DNA of 64,000 nucleotides, taken from Oikopleura dioica (taxonomy: Eukaryota; Chordata; Appendicularia; Copelata; Oikopleuridae). A program made the position numbers and the translations under genes. The stretch is taken from NCBI GenBank assembly GCA_907165135.1, contig OU015568.1, forward strand, positions 5,464,501 to 5,528,500. Direction: 5' to 3'. Under the pieces are notes generated by a model, which had not been told where the DNA came from, made no database searches, and saw only the letters and a program-made list of their open reading frames with translations. Positions within the stretch are counted from its first letter, which is position 1. Each line of letters begins with the position of its first letter. Shown here piece by piece: positions 32,243 to 43,521 of the stretch.

Positions 32243-33441
32243 TTATACGATTGAGATATGAAGCGGCTTATTGAAGCTCTGAAATAACATTTGTTAGTCA
32301 AAATATGAAATAAACTATCGGGGTAGCAGTGGAAAAGCGACTTTAAATTCGATCAAATTTTCGTCCAATGAGAAACCCGCTTTTGCCTCACCGACGAATC
32401 AGAAGCCGGAAAGGCGACCAACATAAATTATGTCGGTATTTAGCCGCTTTCCTCCATTTTTTGGGAATTTTTTTTTGAAAGTCATTTTTTCGATTTGGAA
32501 AGAACAGTAAGTTCTTGTAATTACCTTGATAGCAACTGGAATAGAAGACAGATCATCCGACCGATCCGAATAAACCGACATCGTCCGCTGAGGAGAATCC
32601 TTCGTCACACAGTACCACGTGATAATCGCCATGCACAGCACCACTGAAATCATTTTATTCCTCCTTGATTTCAATTTCGTTTTGACTCACCAAGAAAACC
32701 AGCCAGCAAGACAATGACGACGGGAAACTCGACGTAATCTGACATTTCCTGAACCGCTTCTTCGAGCAATTCTTCCGTTAGAACGCAAGTTTTTAAATCG
32801 TCGTACAGTCGAAAACCTTAAAATACATTTTCTTTCAAAAGCAATGTCTTGGAATTTTCGTCTCGGAAATTGTAAAATATTTCCGCGTGGAAAAAGTACA
32901 ATTAAATCATTGGAGAACAGATCCACTTTGCTCGCTCTTTGGTAATCCCTTCCGAAAAAATGATGTTCCGATAAAAGGATATTACGTAAGCGGCAGAAAC
33001 AAACGGAATTCTTGAACATTTCTAGAGACAGAAATAGGGAGAGGATTAAGGAGCTCCCTGCGAAAGAAAAGTTTGAATAAAAAAAATGAGTTTTTTAGTC
33101 AAAAATTAAAATTGAGAAGCCGCTTGCGGCTTCGAGCTAAAAATAAAGAAAGCCGCGTCGAGATCGGCTCGAAATATTGATTTTTCGAAGCTGAAAGCGG
33201 CTTCTCGATTTAAAATTTCAGTTAAAATGGGCAGTGGAAAAAATGAATTATGTTAAAGCACGTGAGAAAAATGCAGTGCTGTTGTCGGATTACTGTCAAC
33301 CGAATCTCTGATCTGCGTTTTTTCGCTTCTCGTTTTGATTTTTCTTCTGAAATTTACCTGATCGGCAGCTGCAACTTGGACCAGTCGACTTCAACACGCA
33401 AAAGTGGTCGCATTCGCGCGGACAATTCACCTCTCCGGCTG
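32243..33441 (-). CDS. 3' end of an LDL-receptor-like EGF/transmembrane protein
   Basis: Four minus-strand exons (33441-33358, 32816-32691, 32643-32525, 32278-32243) join in phase by GT-AG introns. They encode an EGF-like module (CPRECDHFC ... SCSCRSGFRLYDDLKTC) of the type found in LDL-receptor family ectodomains, a short linker, one membrane helix (PVVIVLLAGFLVVLCMAIITW) and a 40-residue cytoplasmic tail. The tail ends HISIV, which fits a class I PDZ ligand (S/T-x-V). No NPxY internalisation motif is visible. The 5' exons were not found; upstream lies more than 8 kb of repeats. Intron 33357-32817 contains a MITE D core. Confidence 0.65.
33112..33220. repeat. MITE D core hairpin
   Basis: GAGAAGCCGCTTGCGGCTTC at the left and GAAAGCGGCTTCTC at the right, in an intron of the EGF/transmembrane gene. 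Confidence 0.6.
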
Positions 33442-33761
33442 CTGAAAAATCTTAACAAGAAATTTAATGTTAATTATTAAATTAACTTTCATAATAAATC
33501 GCTCAAATAAAATTATCATAAAAGATTGGTTTTTCTTAGAAAATGACTCTCAAGAAATCGTTTCGAAACCGCAAGTTTGAGATGATCGCAAAATTGTTAT
33601 TATAATTATCCGTGAAAGAAAATAACATTTAAGTGCGCCGCGCCGCCAGCCGAGCTCAGCAGAAAATTACCCAGAAGATGTTACTTGGCCAGCGCTTTAG
33701 ACACCTAGTTTTAATTGATTTGGCATTTTTTTATTTACAAAAAAGCGAATTATAAAGTAGG

Positions 33762-34087
33762 AGGTGTCCCTTGTTCATCCTCTTATTTTCGGCAAGTATG
33801 CCCTTGTTCACCTTTTGGCCAGATTTTGGTACTTTAAGCCAATCAAAAGCCAGATTCGTTCAAATTAGCCAATCACGAGCGACTCGCCTGGCTTAGCTTG
33901 GCTGGGCTCGACAACCTGTGTAGAAAACCTGAGTCAGGGTCAGAAAAAGAAAAAAGTCCTCTTCTGGACCCTGACTCAGGTTTCTTTCACAGGATGTTAA
34001 ACCCACCGCCTTGAACACAAACCACCCGCTTTTTCCTACATACGGTAAGGCTACGTGGCCCAAGGATGAACGAGGGCACACTTGCAG
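33762..34087. repeat. MITE with GGTGTCCCTTGTTCATCC ends and family A core
   Basis: Left GGTGTCCCTTGTTCATCC and right GGATGAACGAGGGCACAC arms; a family A hairpin (AACCTGAGTCAGGGTC and complement) sits inside at about 33920-33985. The same ends occur at 59718-59895. Confidence 0.65.
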
Positions 34088-34569
34088 GAAGTTGTTGAAT
34101 GAACAAAGGCAGTTGCTATTTTTTTCAAAAAGTCATTTTCCAAACGAATTTTTAGAAACAGATCTCTCTTTTTGAAAAAGGCATTAGCATTTTGTTTTAT
34201 CCACCGTCCCGATTGATCTGTCGCTGTGTTCCAAAATTCCAGCGCACGTTTTTGTTACGAGCCACCACAAATCCCAGAAACCGAAAATTGACGGCAACAG
34301 ACAAACCTCTTTAGAACTGACTTGATTTGCGCCAATTCACGTCATTTTTTTTTTCTTTTTTGATGACAAAAAATTCGAATGAAGAATTTCGGTTTCGATA
34401 AAATTTTAATTAAACACCGCGAAATGGCGATAAAGAAATTAATGTAAGGAGGGTGACGCGAAAAGGACATAGTATTTTAAATTTTGCGGCTGCTCCAACT
34501 CACGACAGAATGTTCTTTTTGGTTCGGGGGTCGGGTGCTTAGAGAGGATAATTTGGTTTCTTGGGTGAA

Positions 34570-34855
34570 AAATTTTGGGAAACGGTCGGACTCATTACCA
34601 ATTGGTAACCCATTACCAATTGTGGTAACCCATTACCAATTTTGGTAATGCATTACCAAATTCGTCAAAAAAGTGTCGATTTTTTCATTCGAAGAGCGAG
34701 TGTGCGCTCCGCGCCTGTATAATAGAAAATTTGTGGGGTGTTTTATTCATTAACTTGTCGAAAAAATTAAAATAAATTAATAATCGACAACCGAAAATTG
34801 GTAATGGGTTACCAAAAATTTGGTAATGAGTCCGACCGTTCCCGAAAATTTTCTC
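34570..34855. repeat. Inverted repeat rich in GGTAATGCATTACC-like units
   Basis: Left end CGGTCGGACTCATTACCAA, right end TTGGTAATGAGTCCGACCG, with four direct CATTACCAATT units inside. Ends match over 19 nt. Confidence 0.7.
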
Positions 34856-34902
34856 GTAGTTGAGGAGGAATTATGCATCGGCATCTTTTCTCCGAATCTT
34901 AT

Positions 34903-35128
34903 CTTTGTCACACCCTTATTTTGGGGCGGTGTCTGGAACCGACAAAAAATTTCGACAAATTTTGCGTTGAAATTTTCAACCAATCAGAAGCCTGAATTCG
35001 TCAAACCGGCCAATCAGCCGCCCACGCAAAATTTGTCGAAAATTTTTTGTCGATTCCAGGCGCCACTCCTTATAAACAAAGGGCCTTTTTTGTCCGAATC
35101 TTATTGTGGTGACACCCTTATTTTTGAG
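34903..35128. repeat. MITE B nested inside a family C element
   Basis: ACACCCTTATTTTGGGG at 34910 and GACACCCTTATTTTTGAG at 35112 flank a full MITE B copy (GGTGTCTGGAACCGAC at 34930, complement near 35064). The flanking motifs are direct here rather than inverted. Confidence 0.55.
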
Positions 35129-35239
35129 AAAGAATAACGGTGCTTTGCCATTTTTTTAATTGACAAAGAGGGGGTCCTAATTTAACAGGTAGATTCCCTT
35201 ATTAGCGGATATATTTTTGAACGCCTTTCTTATTATTCA

Positions 35240-35950
35240 CGGTCTACCCCCTTAAGGGTACCTAGGTCGAGTTTGGGTACCCCCTTAAACCATTTTCTGA
35301 CCAAAGAATCGAATTCTTCAGGTTCTGAGGAACAAAAAACTCTATAATGACCCTATGGCTATCTAAACGTTTTCACGGTCAAAAACCACTGTAAAGTATA
35401 AAATCTATAGGAAATGCTAGTGCCTCAAATTTTGACGAAAAATTTTTCATCTCCAATTTTGCTGATTAAGGGCTTAAATGAAAGCTTATGGCCTGGTTAA
35501 CATCGTAGTGAAGCTTAAAATTGCCCAAGAAAATTAAATTCAGTTCAAAACCGGGGAAAATGGAAGCTTACCAAGCAAAAATGCGGAATTTGTGAAGATT
35601 AGACCAATCTTTTGAAAATTTTGTTAAAAAAATCTTTGAAATCCAAATATCTGTTCTGTCACGATTGAAGAGGAGGCTTTAGACTTTATGTATCCATAAA
35701 GAAAAAAAATGTTTGTATGAAAATTTTCGCCTGAATTTAGCGTCAAAGTTGGCCATTTTAGGCCGAGACGCCAACTTTGAGGGCATTTTTTCTGAAAAAA
35801 ATTTTTGAAATCGAAAAAACTGCTCTGTCACGATCCGAGATCTAGGATAGATCTGTTGAATGAGCTATTGAAGAGCTTTTTTCGTTAAGAATTAAGGGTA
35901 GTAATTTACCCTCAAAGATGGCCATCTCGACCCAGGTACCCTTAAGCGTA
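35240..35950. repeat. Long inverted-repeat element (CTTAAGGGTACCTAGGTCGA ends)
   Basis: Left CTTAAGGGTACCTAGGTCGAG and right CTCGACCCAGGTACCCTTAAG delimit about 700 bp. Inside, two related blocks (CTGTTCTGTCACGATTGAAG-like near 35650 and CTGCTCTGTCACGATCCGAG-like near 35820) suggest internal duplication. No coding sequence. Confidence 0.6.
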
Positions 35951-36404
35951 AAACAGAAACGATGACCAGGCTCAAAGAATTTCTTTTGTTGCCCCACCCT
36001 TATGATAATTAAACTAGTGTGCGTGTAACAACCTGCGTCAGTGAACCTAGAAAAAAATGATGTTTCTAGCTACAGGTGCTTATTTTTCGCATTCTTCTTG
36101 ATTCGAAAATTTTTTCTTCTGAAAACGGATAATTTCGGAGTTTTCAGTGATACCATCATTTTTTTATGGTTATTAGAAAATCGCACGATAAGACTGATTA
36201 TTATCTTGTCATTTCTGAGGAGCTTGAGGTTGCTCTGATTTTTGGCTTGTTTTTTCAAGTGACTGCATTTTCACGTGAAGGGACAAACCAAAAATAGTAA
36301 TTTTCGGAAGCAGTAATCATCAACCAAAGTGGGCGACCTTGGGGTCCCGCGAAAATGTCGAATTCAGCTTTTTTTAACTCCTGGGAAAGGAATCAACAAT
36401 TTTT

Positions 36405-36625
36405 TTTTTTGAAGCTGAATGTTTTGAATGTCTGCTGAATGTCGTCGATGTCAAAAAAAAATGACATCTGCGGACATTTAAAATATTGAGAAGACATTAA
36501 AAATAATTTTGATAATAAATTATAATAATTTACAAATCATTTATTACAATATGAATAAATATCTTTTAATGTCATTAAACAGCGTGAAATGTCGACAAAT
36601 GTCAAAATTTGACATCGTCGACTTT
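36405..36625. repeat. GACAT-rich inverted repeat
   Basis: AATGTCGTCGATGTCAAA at the left faces TTTGACATCGTCGAC at the right; ATGACATC-type motifs recur between. A comparable GACAT-rich stretch occurs at 53828-53945. Confidence 0.5.
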
Positions 36626-36982
36626 TTAAAGACATTCGAAAGACGTTCTTGAATCATGATACAAATTTGTTTGAAAACATTGAAAGGCAAGTTTTGTCCA
36701 ATTCGAAAAAGCTCCGCGCCGCGAAAAAAAGTGGAAGTGAATGGAATCGAAAATTCAGTTGCATAATCGCTTCGGCCAGTACGTGCATCCAGCCGCGACA
36801 TTCTAATTCGCTCAATCGGCTCCCCCATGCGTCCATAAACCGGCACGTGTTCGCTTTCAATTTTCTCGCCCCCCCCCTCTTTTTCGAATTTTTTTTCATC
36901 ATTTCGTTTTTCGATTTTTTTGTTTTCTCGGAAATCAAGAAAATCGAACCGCAAAGTGATTATTTGACGCAACATAATTATC

Positions 36983-37156
36983 CTTGTTCAACAAAAACAT
37001 TTGCCCCAGCTCATTTTTCGCCGAATTACTGGCCGATCCAGACATTCCAGCGGCCGCACTGGGCAGCGGAACTATTAACAAATTATTTCTTATCGACCTC
37101 AAGAATCCACCTGGATCGACAAAGATAGCTTTTTCTAAGAAGAGATTATCGTATTT
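36983..37156 (-). CDS. Possible isolated exon (unknown protein)
   Basis: An open minus-strand stretch without a start codon, bounded by an acceptor-like ACTTAG and an AG|GA donor-like site, encodes KYDNLFLEKAIFVDPGGFLR followed by a Ser/Ala-rich part. It looks protein-like but is unlinked. It could be an upstream exon of the EGF/transmembrane gene or a chance open frame. Confidence 0.25.
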
Positions 37157-37609
37157 CTAAGTCATTTCGAAGTGAAACCCTTATTTTCTATTCGCAATTT
37201 TCTGAGAAGAAACCTGAGTCAGGCTCCCAAATATCCTGTGTAGAAAACCTGAGAAAGAGTCTGAAATGTCCCCAAAAAACATCGAAAACGTAATTTTCTT
37301 GGCCTTTATTGATCCTGGCGCTTGACCCTGCTGTCAGTGTTTTTTGCTTTCTAAATCAGACACGCTCGCTTCAGAAATATGCGTTGCCGGCGGTTAATCC
37401 GACGCGGCGAGGTTAGCTTATCGAGTCATCTGGCGAAAACATACAGAAGGCTCAAAAAACTCGCTTCTGTTTTTTCTCAGTTAAATTAACTCTATTAGAG
37501 CTAAGACTCGAACAAAATAAGGCACTCCCTTATTTTTGAGCCAGATCTGGGGAGGGGAATTGGATCAAAATAGGCTTTTTTATCTAATACATGTATCGTA
37601 TTCCAACCG

Positions 37610-37862
37610 TTTTGTAGAAATCCTGAGTCAGGGTCTCAAAGATCTTTAGGGAAAAGCCGCGTTGCAAAAAACTTTTTGACTCAAAAAATGCAAAAAATTT
37701 TTTGACTCAAAAAATGCAACAAATTTTTTGACTCAAAAAATGCAACAAATATTTTTGACCAAAGAAAATGCAAAAATTTTTTGACTCAAAAAATTCGCGT
37801 AGCGATTTTTCACTAAAGACCTTTCAGACCCTGACTCAGGTTTTCTACACAGGTTTTTGAGG
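37610..37862. repeat. Family A element with AAAATGCAAAAAATTTTTTGACTC tandem core
   Basis: ATCCTGAGTCAGGGTC and GACCCTGACTCAGGTTTTC ends. The core is five imperfect units of GCAAAAAATTTTTTGACTC instead of the usual GCCGC palindromes. Confidence 0.65.
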
Positions 37863-38314
37863 CCATCTCAAAGATTTTCGATGATTTCATAGCTTTTCTG
37901 GGAAAATTATTCAGAAGCAATATTTGGTCAGATTCTGGCAATTAAAATTTCGTGGAGCAGCGGAGAATAAACATGTCAGTCTTGATTTATTTTCGCGCCA
38001 CGTGTGCAGGTGTTTTCTTTATATAAGTCCCTTTTCAAAGGAGGAAAAAAAAGATAATTGGAAAAAGAGTGACACTTGTGTGATCACCGCAGAAACGAAA
38101 AACATGGCCATTTACGCGGCCATTTGCCGCTTTAGAAAAAAAAACGGCGAACCCAATAGCCGCAACTGCCATTTTGCTTGTTCGAACTAAACAAGGAATG
38201 TAAATGCGCATTTCAACCACACAACAGGGCGATTCAATTTAACATGCTGAACATTTTCTTTTGTAACAAGAAATGCCAAAAAAAAAATTTAAAATAGGGG
38301 TCCGGAACCTTACT

Positions 38315-39325
38315 TAGTTAAAAGCCTGAGTCAAGCTTTAAGGAGGTGGTGGTCGAGAATCGGATTTTTTTCAACAAAATTAGCTCAAAATTTTTCAAAA
38401 AAATTTTTTTTTTCTCATCGAAAATTGGTTTAAAAGGGTTCAAATTATGTGGGCGACATAGTTTGAAAAAAAAATTTTATCGGAAAAAGCTCAAAATATG
38501 CTCCTCAAGTGGACCTATCTCTTGACAAAATTGTGAGGAAACCCTTAAATTTTTTTCGAAATTAAATTTATTGTGAAGATAGTTCAGACCCTTAGGCGTG
38601 TGGGCAAAATAGTTTCAGAAAGGTTCTGTTTCATTTTGAGGTCGCAGAAGCTGATTTAAATAGTGTTGTTTTCTTAAAAATCGTCATTTTTCACCCAATT
38701 TGAGCTCTGATTTTCGAAAAAATCACAACTATTTTCAATTATTGCTTTTTTATTAGTAAAATCTTATATTTTAACGATATCTCGCACCAAAAATCATACT
38801 AATATCGGTTTTTGTATAGAAAATCAAGTTTTGAAGTTCCGAGAAATCGTAAATTCCCGATATTCCCGATTCGATATTTTCTAAAGTAAAGTTGATCCAA
38901 TCAAAAAATGGTAGGGACCAAAAGTGTTCCTTTTTTATCGAGGAATTCAAAAATAAAATCAAAATTTCAAAATGTCGACAAAAATATTCTCGACCACCAC
39001 CCCCTTAAAGAAGCAAAAACGAAAAGCCGCGCAGTGGCTTTTTCAAAAAACGAAACCGCGTAGCGGCTTTGCAAGTACGCAATATTTTTTGTCGATTTAT
39101 ATTTATTAATCAAAAAAATTATGATATATATTAAATAAGACAAAATATAATTGAATAAATATAAGTAATATTTATTTATTTTATTATATATTTAAATATA
39201 TATCGACAAAAAATATTGTGTACTTGCTAAGCCGCTTCGCGGCTTCATTTTTTGAAAAAGCCGCTACGCGGCTTTTCGTTTTTGCTCCTTCAAAACAGTT
39301 TTGACTCAGGCTTTTGAGTCAAGTT
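38315..39325. repeat. Three-level nested element: hairpins inside a family A element
   Basis: An outer family A copy (AGCCTGAGTCAAG at 38323, TTGACTCAGGCTT at 39300) is split by a 670-bp element with TTTAAGGAGGTGGTGGTCGAG at 38338 and CTCGACCACCACCCCCTTAAA at 38988. Between the outer element's GCCGC palindromes sits another hairpin (about 39070-39228, GCAAGTACGCAATATTTTTT and complement). Confidence 0.7.
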
Positions 39326-39664
39326 CAGTCAAATCATTCGCCCGTTTAAATTTGGATCTCTGTTTGTAAAAAGACCGGCTGAAGTAAGAGCGCTGTGATC
39401 GGCTTATTCTATTGCCTGAAAGTGATATGCTAAGAGGATAACTGTGCATTCTCGCTTGGGCATATCATTTCAGCAAAGTGGCACAAGCGGCTTTCGCCTG
39501 TTCAGCTGAAAAAATTCCAGCCCCCTCGCGATAGCGGAAGTGCCTTCAAAAAGAACGTGTGTTTAGCCGCTTTTTTGGAGCAGCGATTTTTTAGAATTTT
39601 TAAAACAGATTAGCCAGGAAAAAGCACTTTCCGGGACATTTTTTACGAAAATTTTTAAACGAAA

Positions 39665-39832
39665 AAAAACCTGTGTAAAAATCCTGAGTCAGGGTTCTGA
39701 GAAAATTTTTATGACAAAAAGCCGCGTTTTTATGATGACTCATTTGCGGCTTTCTTAAAAAAAGCCGCGGCGCTCCTTCCGTTAAAAATTTTTCAGACCC
39801 TGACTCAGGATTTCTACACAGGTTTCCCTGCT
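39665..39832. repeat. Family A element with GCCGC palindrome
   Basis: AACCTGTGTAAAAATCCTGAG at the left and CTCAGGATTTCTACACAGGTT at the right, with GCCGC/GCGGC arms inside. Confidence 0.65.
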
Positions 39833-40271
39833 CCAGCAATAAGATTAAAGAGCCCCCTCCTAACGCTTACGTATCACCTTAATCACTCCAACCACCGGAA
39901 AGAAAAGGGCGAATTAACCGGCGGTTTTGAATCAACATCCTTATCTAACCAAAGTCTAGCCTCTCAGAGCTTTAATTTGGACCTTTTGCGGCTTCTCAGA
40001 AAATTTTCAAGCAACAGTTAAATCGAGCTGCATTTTCAGTAAAACATTTTGAAAAACAGAAGCACTTTTGGACTTGAGTACCATCAGGTGGTTTTCGCCA
40101 AAACTTATGAATATTCAATGAAATGGCCAAAAAGGGGACGTCATAAGTTGGGGGGTTAAGTTTTGAAATAAACAATTTTTGAATATAAAGCAGACAAATT
40201 CAGAATTCAACGGCTTTATGGAAAATATCAAAAATAAAAATCGACAGAAAAAAATCATCATTATAACGAAA

Positions 40272-40430
40272 AAACTACTTAAGGGTGTCCCCATCTTAAA
40301 AGATTTTTCATTCAGTAAGGGATTCCCCTGTTTAACGGATTTTCAAGCCTCTGTTGGAGAAAATCCGTTCAATAAGGGACCTCCTTACTGAACAAAAAAT
40401 CCGTTAGCATGGGGATACCCTTAAGGAATT
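40272..40430. repeat. Inverted repeat (CTTAAGGGTGTCCCC ends)
   Basis: CTTAAGGGTGTCCCCATC and GATGGGGATACCC-like arms near the ends, with TCCGTT/AACGGA pairs inside. Non-coding. Confidence 0.5.
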
Positions 40431-40834
40431 TTTACGTTAAAATGAAAATTTCCTATTTCAAATTTGAGGAAGCAAATTTAAGGGAAAAGCTTATTGGTTC
40501 CACGATTTTCACGGTTCCAAAAAGCCAAAAATCATAATTGCTTATCTCCTCGTTGGGTACGTGTTTGGCTCGGCTAAACCCTCTTTGGAACACGTCTTCG
40601 GTTCTAGCATCCGAAGAAAGCTGCTTCAGGTGCTCGGGAGATACAGGTGATTAATTGAGTCCGAATCCTTTATTCGCCCTTGCGTAAGAAAATCAACGTT
40701 GGCGCGGATAAGCCCCCAGCTGCTTTTCCGATCTTTCTGTAATTTTCATCAAAAGCTCGTTTTTTCGGAAAAGGTCGCTTCCATTTTCCCGAAAATTTAA
40801 AAGAGACTAAATTGATCAAGAAGGTGCGGGCTCG

Positions 40835-41090
40835 GTAACCTGTTTGGAAAACCTGAGTCAGGTTTTGAAGAGCCTAAATGAAAAGCCGCATAGCGGCTTT
40901 TTAAAAATCAAAGCCGCGTAGCGGCTTCGCAAAATTATCTTTCCCATCTTTTTTTTAGTTTCGCAAAAATAAAAAAAAAAGATTGGAAAGATAATTTTGC
41001 GAAGCCGCTGCGCGGCTTTAATTTTAAAAAAAGCCGCTTTGCGGCTTTTCATTTAGGCTCTTCAAAATCTGACGTAGGTTTTTTTTTACT
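40835..41090. repeat. Family A element with four GCCGC palindromes
   Basis: AACCTGAGTCAGGTTTTGAAG at the left; palindromes at about 40882, 40912, 41003 and 41030; the central arms AAGATAATTTTGC and GCAAAATTATCTT pair with each other. Confidence 0.65.
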
Positions 41091-41308
41091 TTTCAAATGC
41101 AATGAATGAGAAATGAGTTATTCTTGTTTATATTACTAAAGAAAAAACTCGTGCAGGAGGAGCTTGTCAGAAAAAATATTATGAAAAGCTGCTGCCCAGG
41201 CGAGGGTTTAAGAAAGCCAAATATTTTCAAAAGCGAGTCGGAAGAAAACGAACTCAGAACCGCGAAATTCCATTCCAGACATTATTCAGTTTTTTGAAAA
41301 TATTCACG

Positions 41309-41973
41309 AGCCAGGAAATGGCAGCCAAATTCTGCTTGTTGTTTTCTACTTTATCGAATTACTGTAAAATCAAGCAACTGGAGGATTTTCGGAAAAACTG
41401 CGAGGGAGCTTCCCTAAATTGTTGATTTTCAAATTCAAAAAGCGAGCGCTATATTCTGATTGGTTACTCGAATGAGAATAATCGACAATCTTGGGCTCAT
41501 TTTGAGAAGTTTTATTGACAATCTAGGGATATTTTAGGCCCAAAATTGTCAATAAAACTTCGAAAAATGAGCCGATCATTGTCGATTTTTGATGCGGTGG
41601 ATTATCCAATCAAAACGTCGTGCTCGCTTTTTGAATCGGAAAAACGACAATTTAGGAAAGTACTCCTTAAATTTCACAAACATTTTAAGACAAAATTATT
41701 TCGGCAAAAATGTATTTTTTCAATTTTTTGAGTCTTTTTTCCGAGTCGACTCTTAATTTGATTTCTTGTATTTCCGTGGGAAGCCCTTATGAAATGAGCC
41801 CGGAAATTGATCTGATAATAGCAGACAGTTTCTTGTTCAAAGCATCGGCTTATGTCTCGCTAGCAAAAACGGATGAACCAAAAAAGGGGATGAAAGTAAA
41901 AGTGAGACAGGAACTTCGAAAAGCACTAAAAGCCGCAAAAGCTCTTTTGCTTAAATTGAAAAACGATCTCTAA
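41309..41973 (+). CDS. Possible secreted protein (leader exon plus C-terminal exon)
   Basis: An ATG at about 41318 opens MAAKFCLLFSTLSNY followed by a GTAAAATC donor. A second open stretch (about 41735-41973) encodes an Asp/Lys-rich C-terminus that includes ISVGSPYEMSPEIDLI and ends LKLKNDL. The two do not join in phase at any acceptor I could find, and a MITE (about 41400-41665) lies between, so the model is incomplete. An upstream frame at 41106-41297 with a CCPGE motif is another candidate exon. Confidence 0.3.
41400..41665. repeat. Inverted-repeat element
   Basis: Left CCTAAATTGTTGATTTTC and TTCAAAAAGCGAGCGC arms pair with right GCTCGCTTTTTGAA and CGACAATTTAGG arms. Central pair: GTTTTATTGACAATCTAGGG with CCCAAAATTGTCAATAAAAC. 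Confidence 0.6.
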
Positions 41974-42392
41974 TCGCAAGATAAGATTTGAGAGATAACA
42001 GATGGACTCGAGCCCCTTTTTTTCGGCGAAATTTCAATTCGAAAACTGGGGGAAGATAAAAGTGTTCAAAAAAGACATAAGTTGTTTTTGGAAAAGTTTT
42101 GCTAAGCCGACCGAAATCCGGGTAGATTAGCGGCTCGTTCTAAAATTCAATCCGGAACAGGGGAGACACGTGTGGATGCTAGCTACTTTTTGCGCTTTTT
42201 GACTGAGTTTTGAGGAAAAATTGTGTTTTCAACAAAAATTTAATCGTTTCTCTCTCTTATTCACGAATAGAAAATCAATTATTTTGTCTATAAAGCAAGA
42301 AAATCAAGATAAACGATCAAAATGTCCCAAAAAAAGACCAAAAGCCGGCAGCGGGTTAAATTTTTAAAAACACGAATAAACAAGGGACACCC

Positions 42393-42689
42393 TTAAAAAT
42401 AAAAATAGTTGATACGAGAGAAATAAAGTTGCAAACCTGAAAATCAGTCTGACCAAAAAATTGGCAATTTTTCTTAATGGGTTCTTAATGATTTTATTGG
42501 TAGAAATAGATTAAAAACGATGATTTTCAATATCATTTTTTTATACTTACAATTAATAAAAGTCCTTATTTTCTGATTCTCTTCTTCTTTTTCGCAAGAT
42601 ACAATACCTGGTTGAAAAGCTTGAGAAAAACCGAATCCGAAAATTCCGAGAATCAAAAATTGCGAAAATATGGCTTTTGATGAAATCAT
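42393..42689 (-). CDS. Small secreted peptide candidate (60 aa)
   Basis: Exons 42689-42551 and 42436-42393 join in phase through a GTAAGT donor and a TTTTCAG acceptor. MISSKAIFSQFLILGIF plus GFGFSQA is a clear signal peptide; the mature part (FQPGIVSCEKEEENQK...) has two cysteines and ends RINYFYF. Family unknown. If a nearer acceptor is used the protein stops five residues earlier. Confidence 0.5.
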
Positions 42690-43521
42690 ATTTTAATCCT
42701 TCTTTTCTCGATTTAATATTTTCTCTTGGTTGAGCTGCGAAGATTCTCTTTCAAAACAGTTCTTTTTGGTTAATTTTTCCGGCGCCGGACGACCGGGACA
42801 GTGCGCGCGCGGTGGAGCGCGTTAGGTGGCGCTAGAGCCGGAGCGCGCTTTTTTTCGTGAGTTTTCAGGAAATTACCGCATTTCTGATATAAAACGAGTT
42901 TTGTTTTGATAAATGATAAAATAAGGGAAGATGAAAAAATATTTTTATCACTTAAATTTTAAGAGAATTATCATTGAGACACCCTTATTTTCATTGAGAA
43001 ATATTGATAATCATTTTTTACATTCTTTCTTGCTTTCTTCTTTTGAAACTTCTAATTTAATTATGGTTTCATCATTTTAGTACCCGAAAAAACAATATTT
43101 TCTTCAGTTGACTCACAAAAAAATCCGTCCACTTCGGTACGCGTCTAAAATTAACAAGATACTCAATCTGCGCGATCCTCTGCTGACCAGCTTTTTAATA
43201 CCGCGCTTAGTATATTTCAAATGCTCTTATCGACGAAACTTAAGTCAATTGGCTTACGAATATTTTTTTGCTTGAAAACGTGCCTTGATCAGCGTTTTTC
43301 ATATTTTGGAGAATTTGGAATTTTTAGCGCTTTGATCAATGCTCAATCTTGTTGACAATGACGGAAAGCTCGTAAAGGGCTTTTTTATGCTTGTTGATGA
43401 GTTGAGGGGGTAAATATCCAATTTTTAGCTGTTAAAATGCAAGTTCAATTTTTCAAATCAACAGCGAGGGATAAAAACTCAGCATTTATTGACAAGTAGA
43501 ACAAGAAATTTGAAAGATAAT
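42690..43521. other. Intergenic stretch with a GC-rich patch
   Basis: 42780-42850 is GC-rich with GTGCGCGCGCGGTGGAGCG and related GAGCGCG repeats, unlike its surroundings. The rest is AT-rich, with one half of a family C motif at about 42979. No exon is supported. Confidence 0.4.

Noticed and set aside
36649-37128. 159-codon plus-strand frame and the overlapping 143-codon minus frame
   Set aside because: Low-complexity Phe/Lys-rich translation around a GACAT repeat; both strands open because of base composition.
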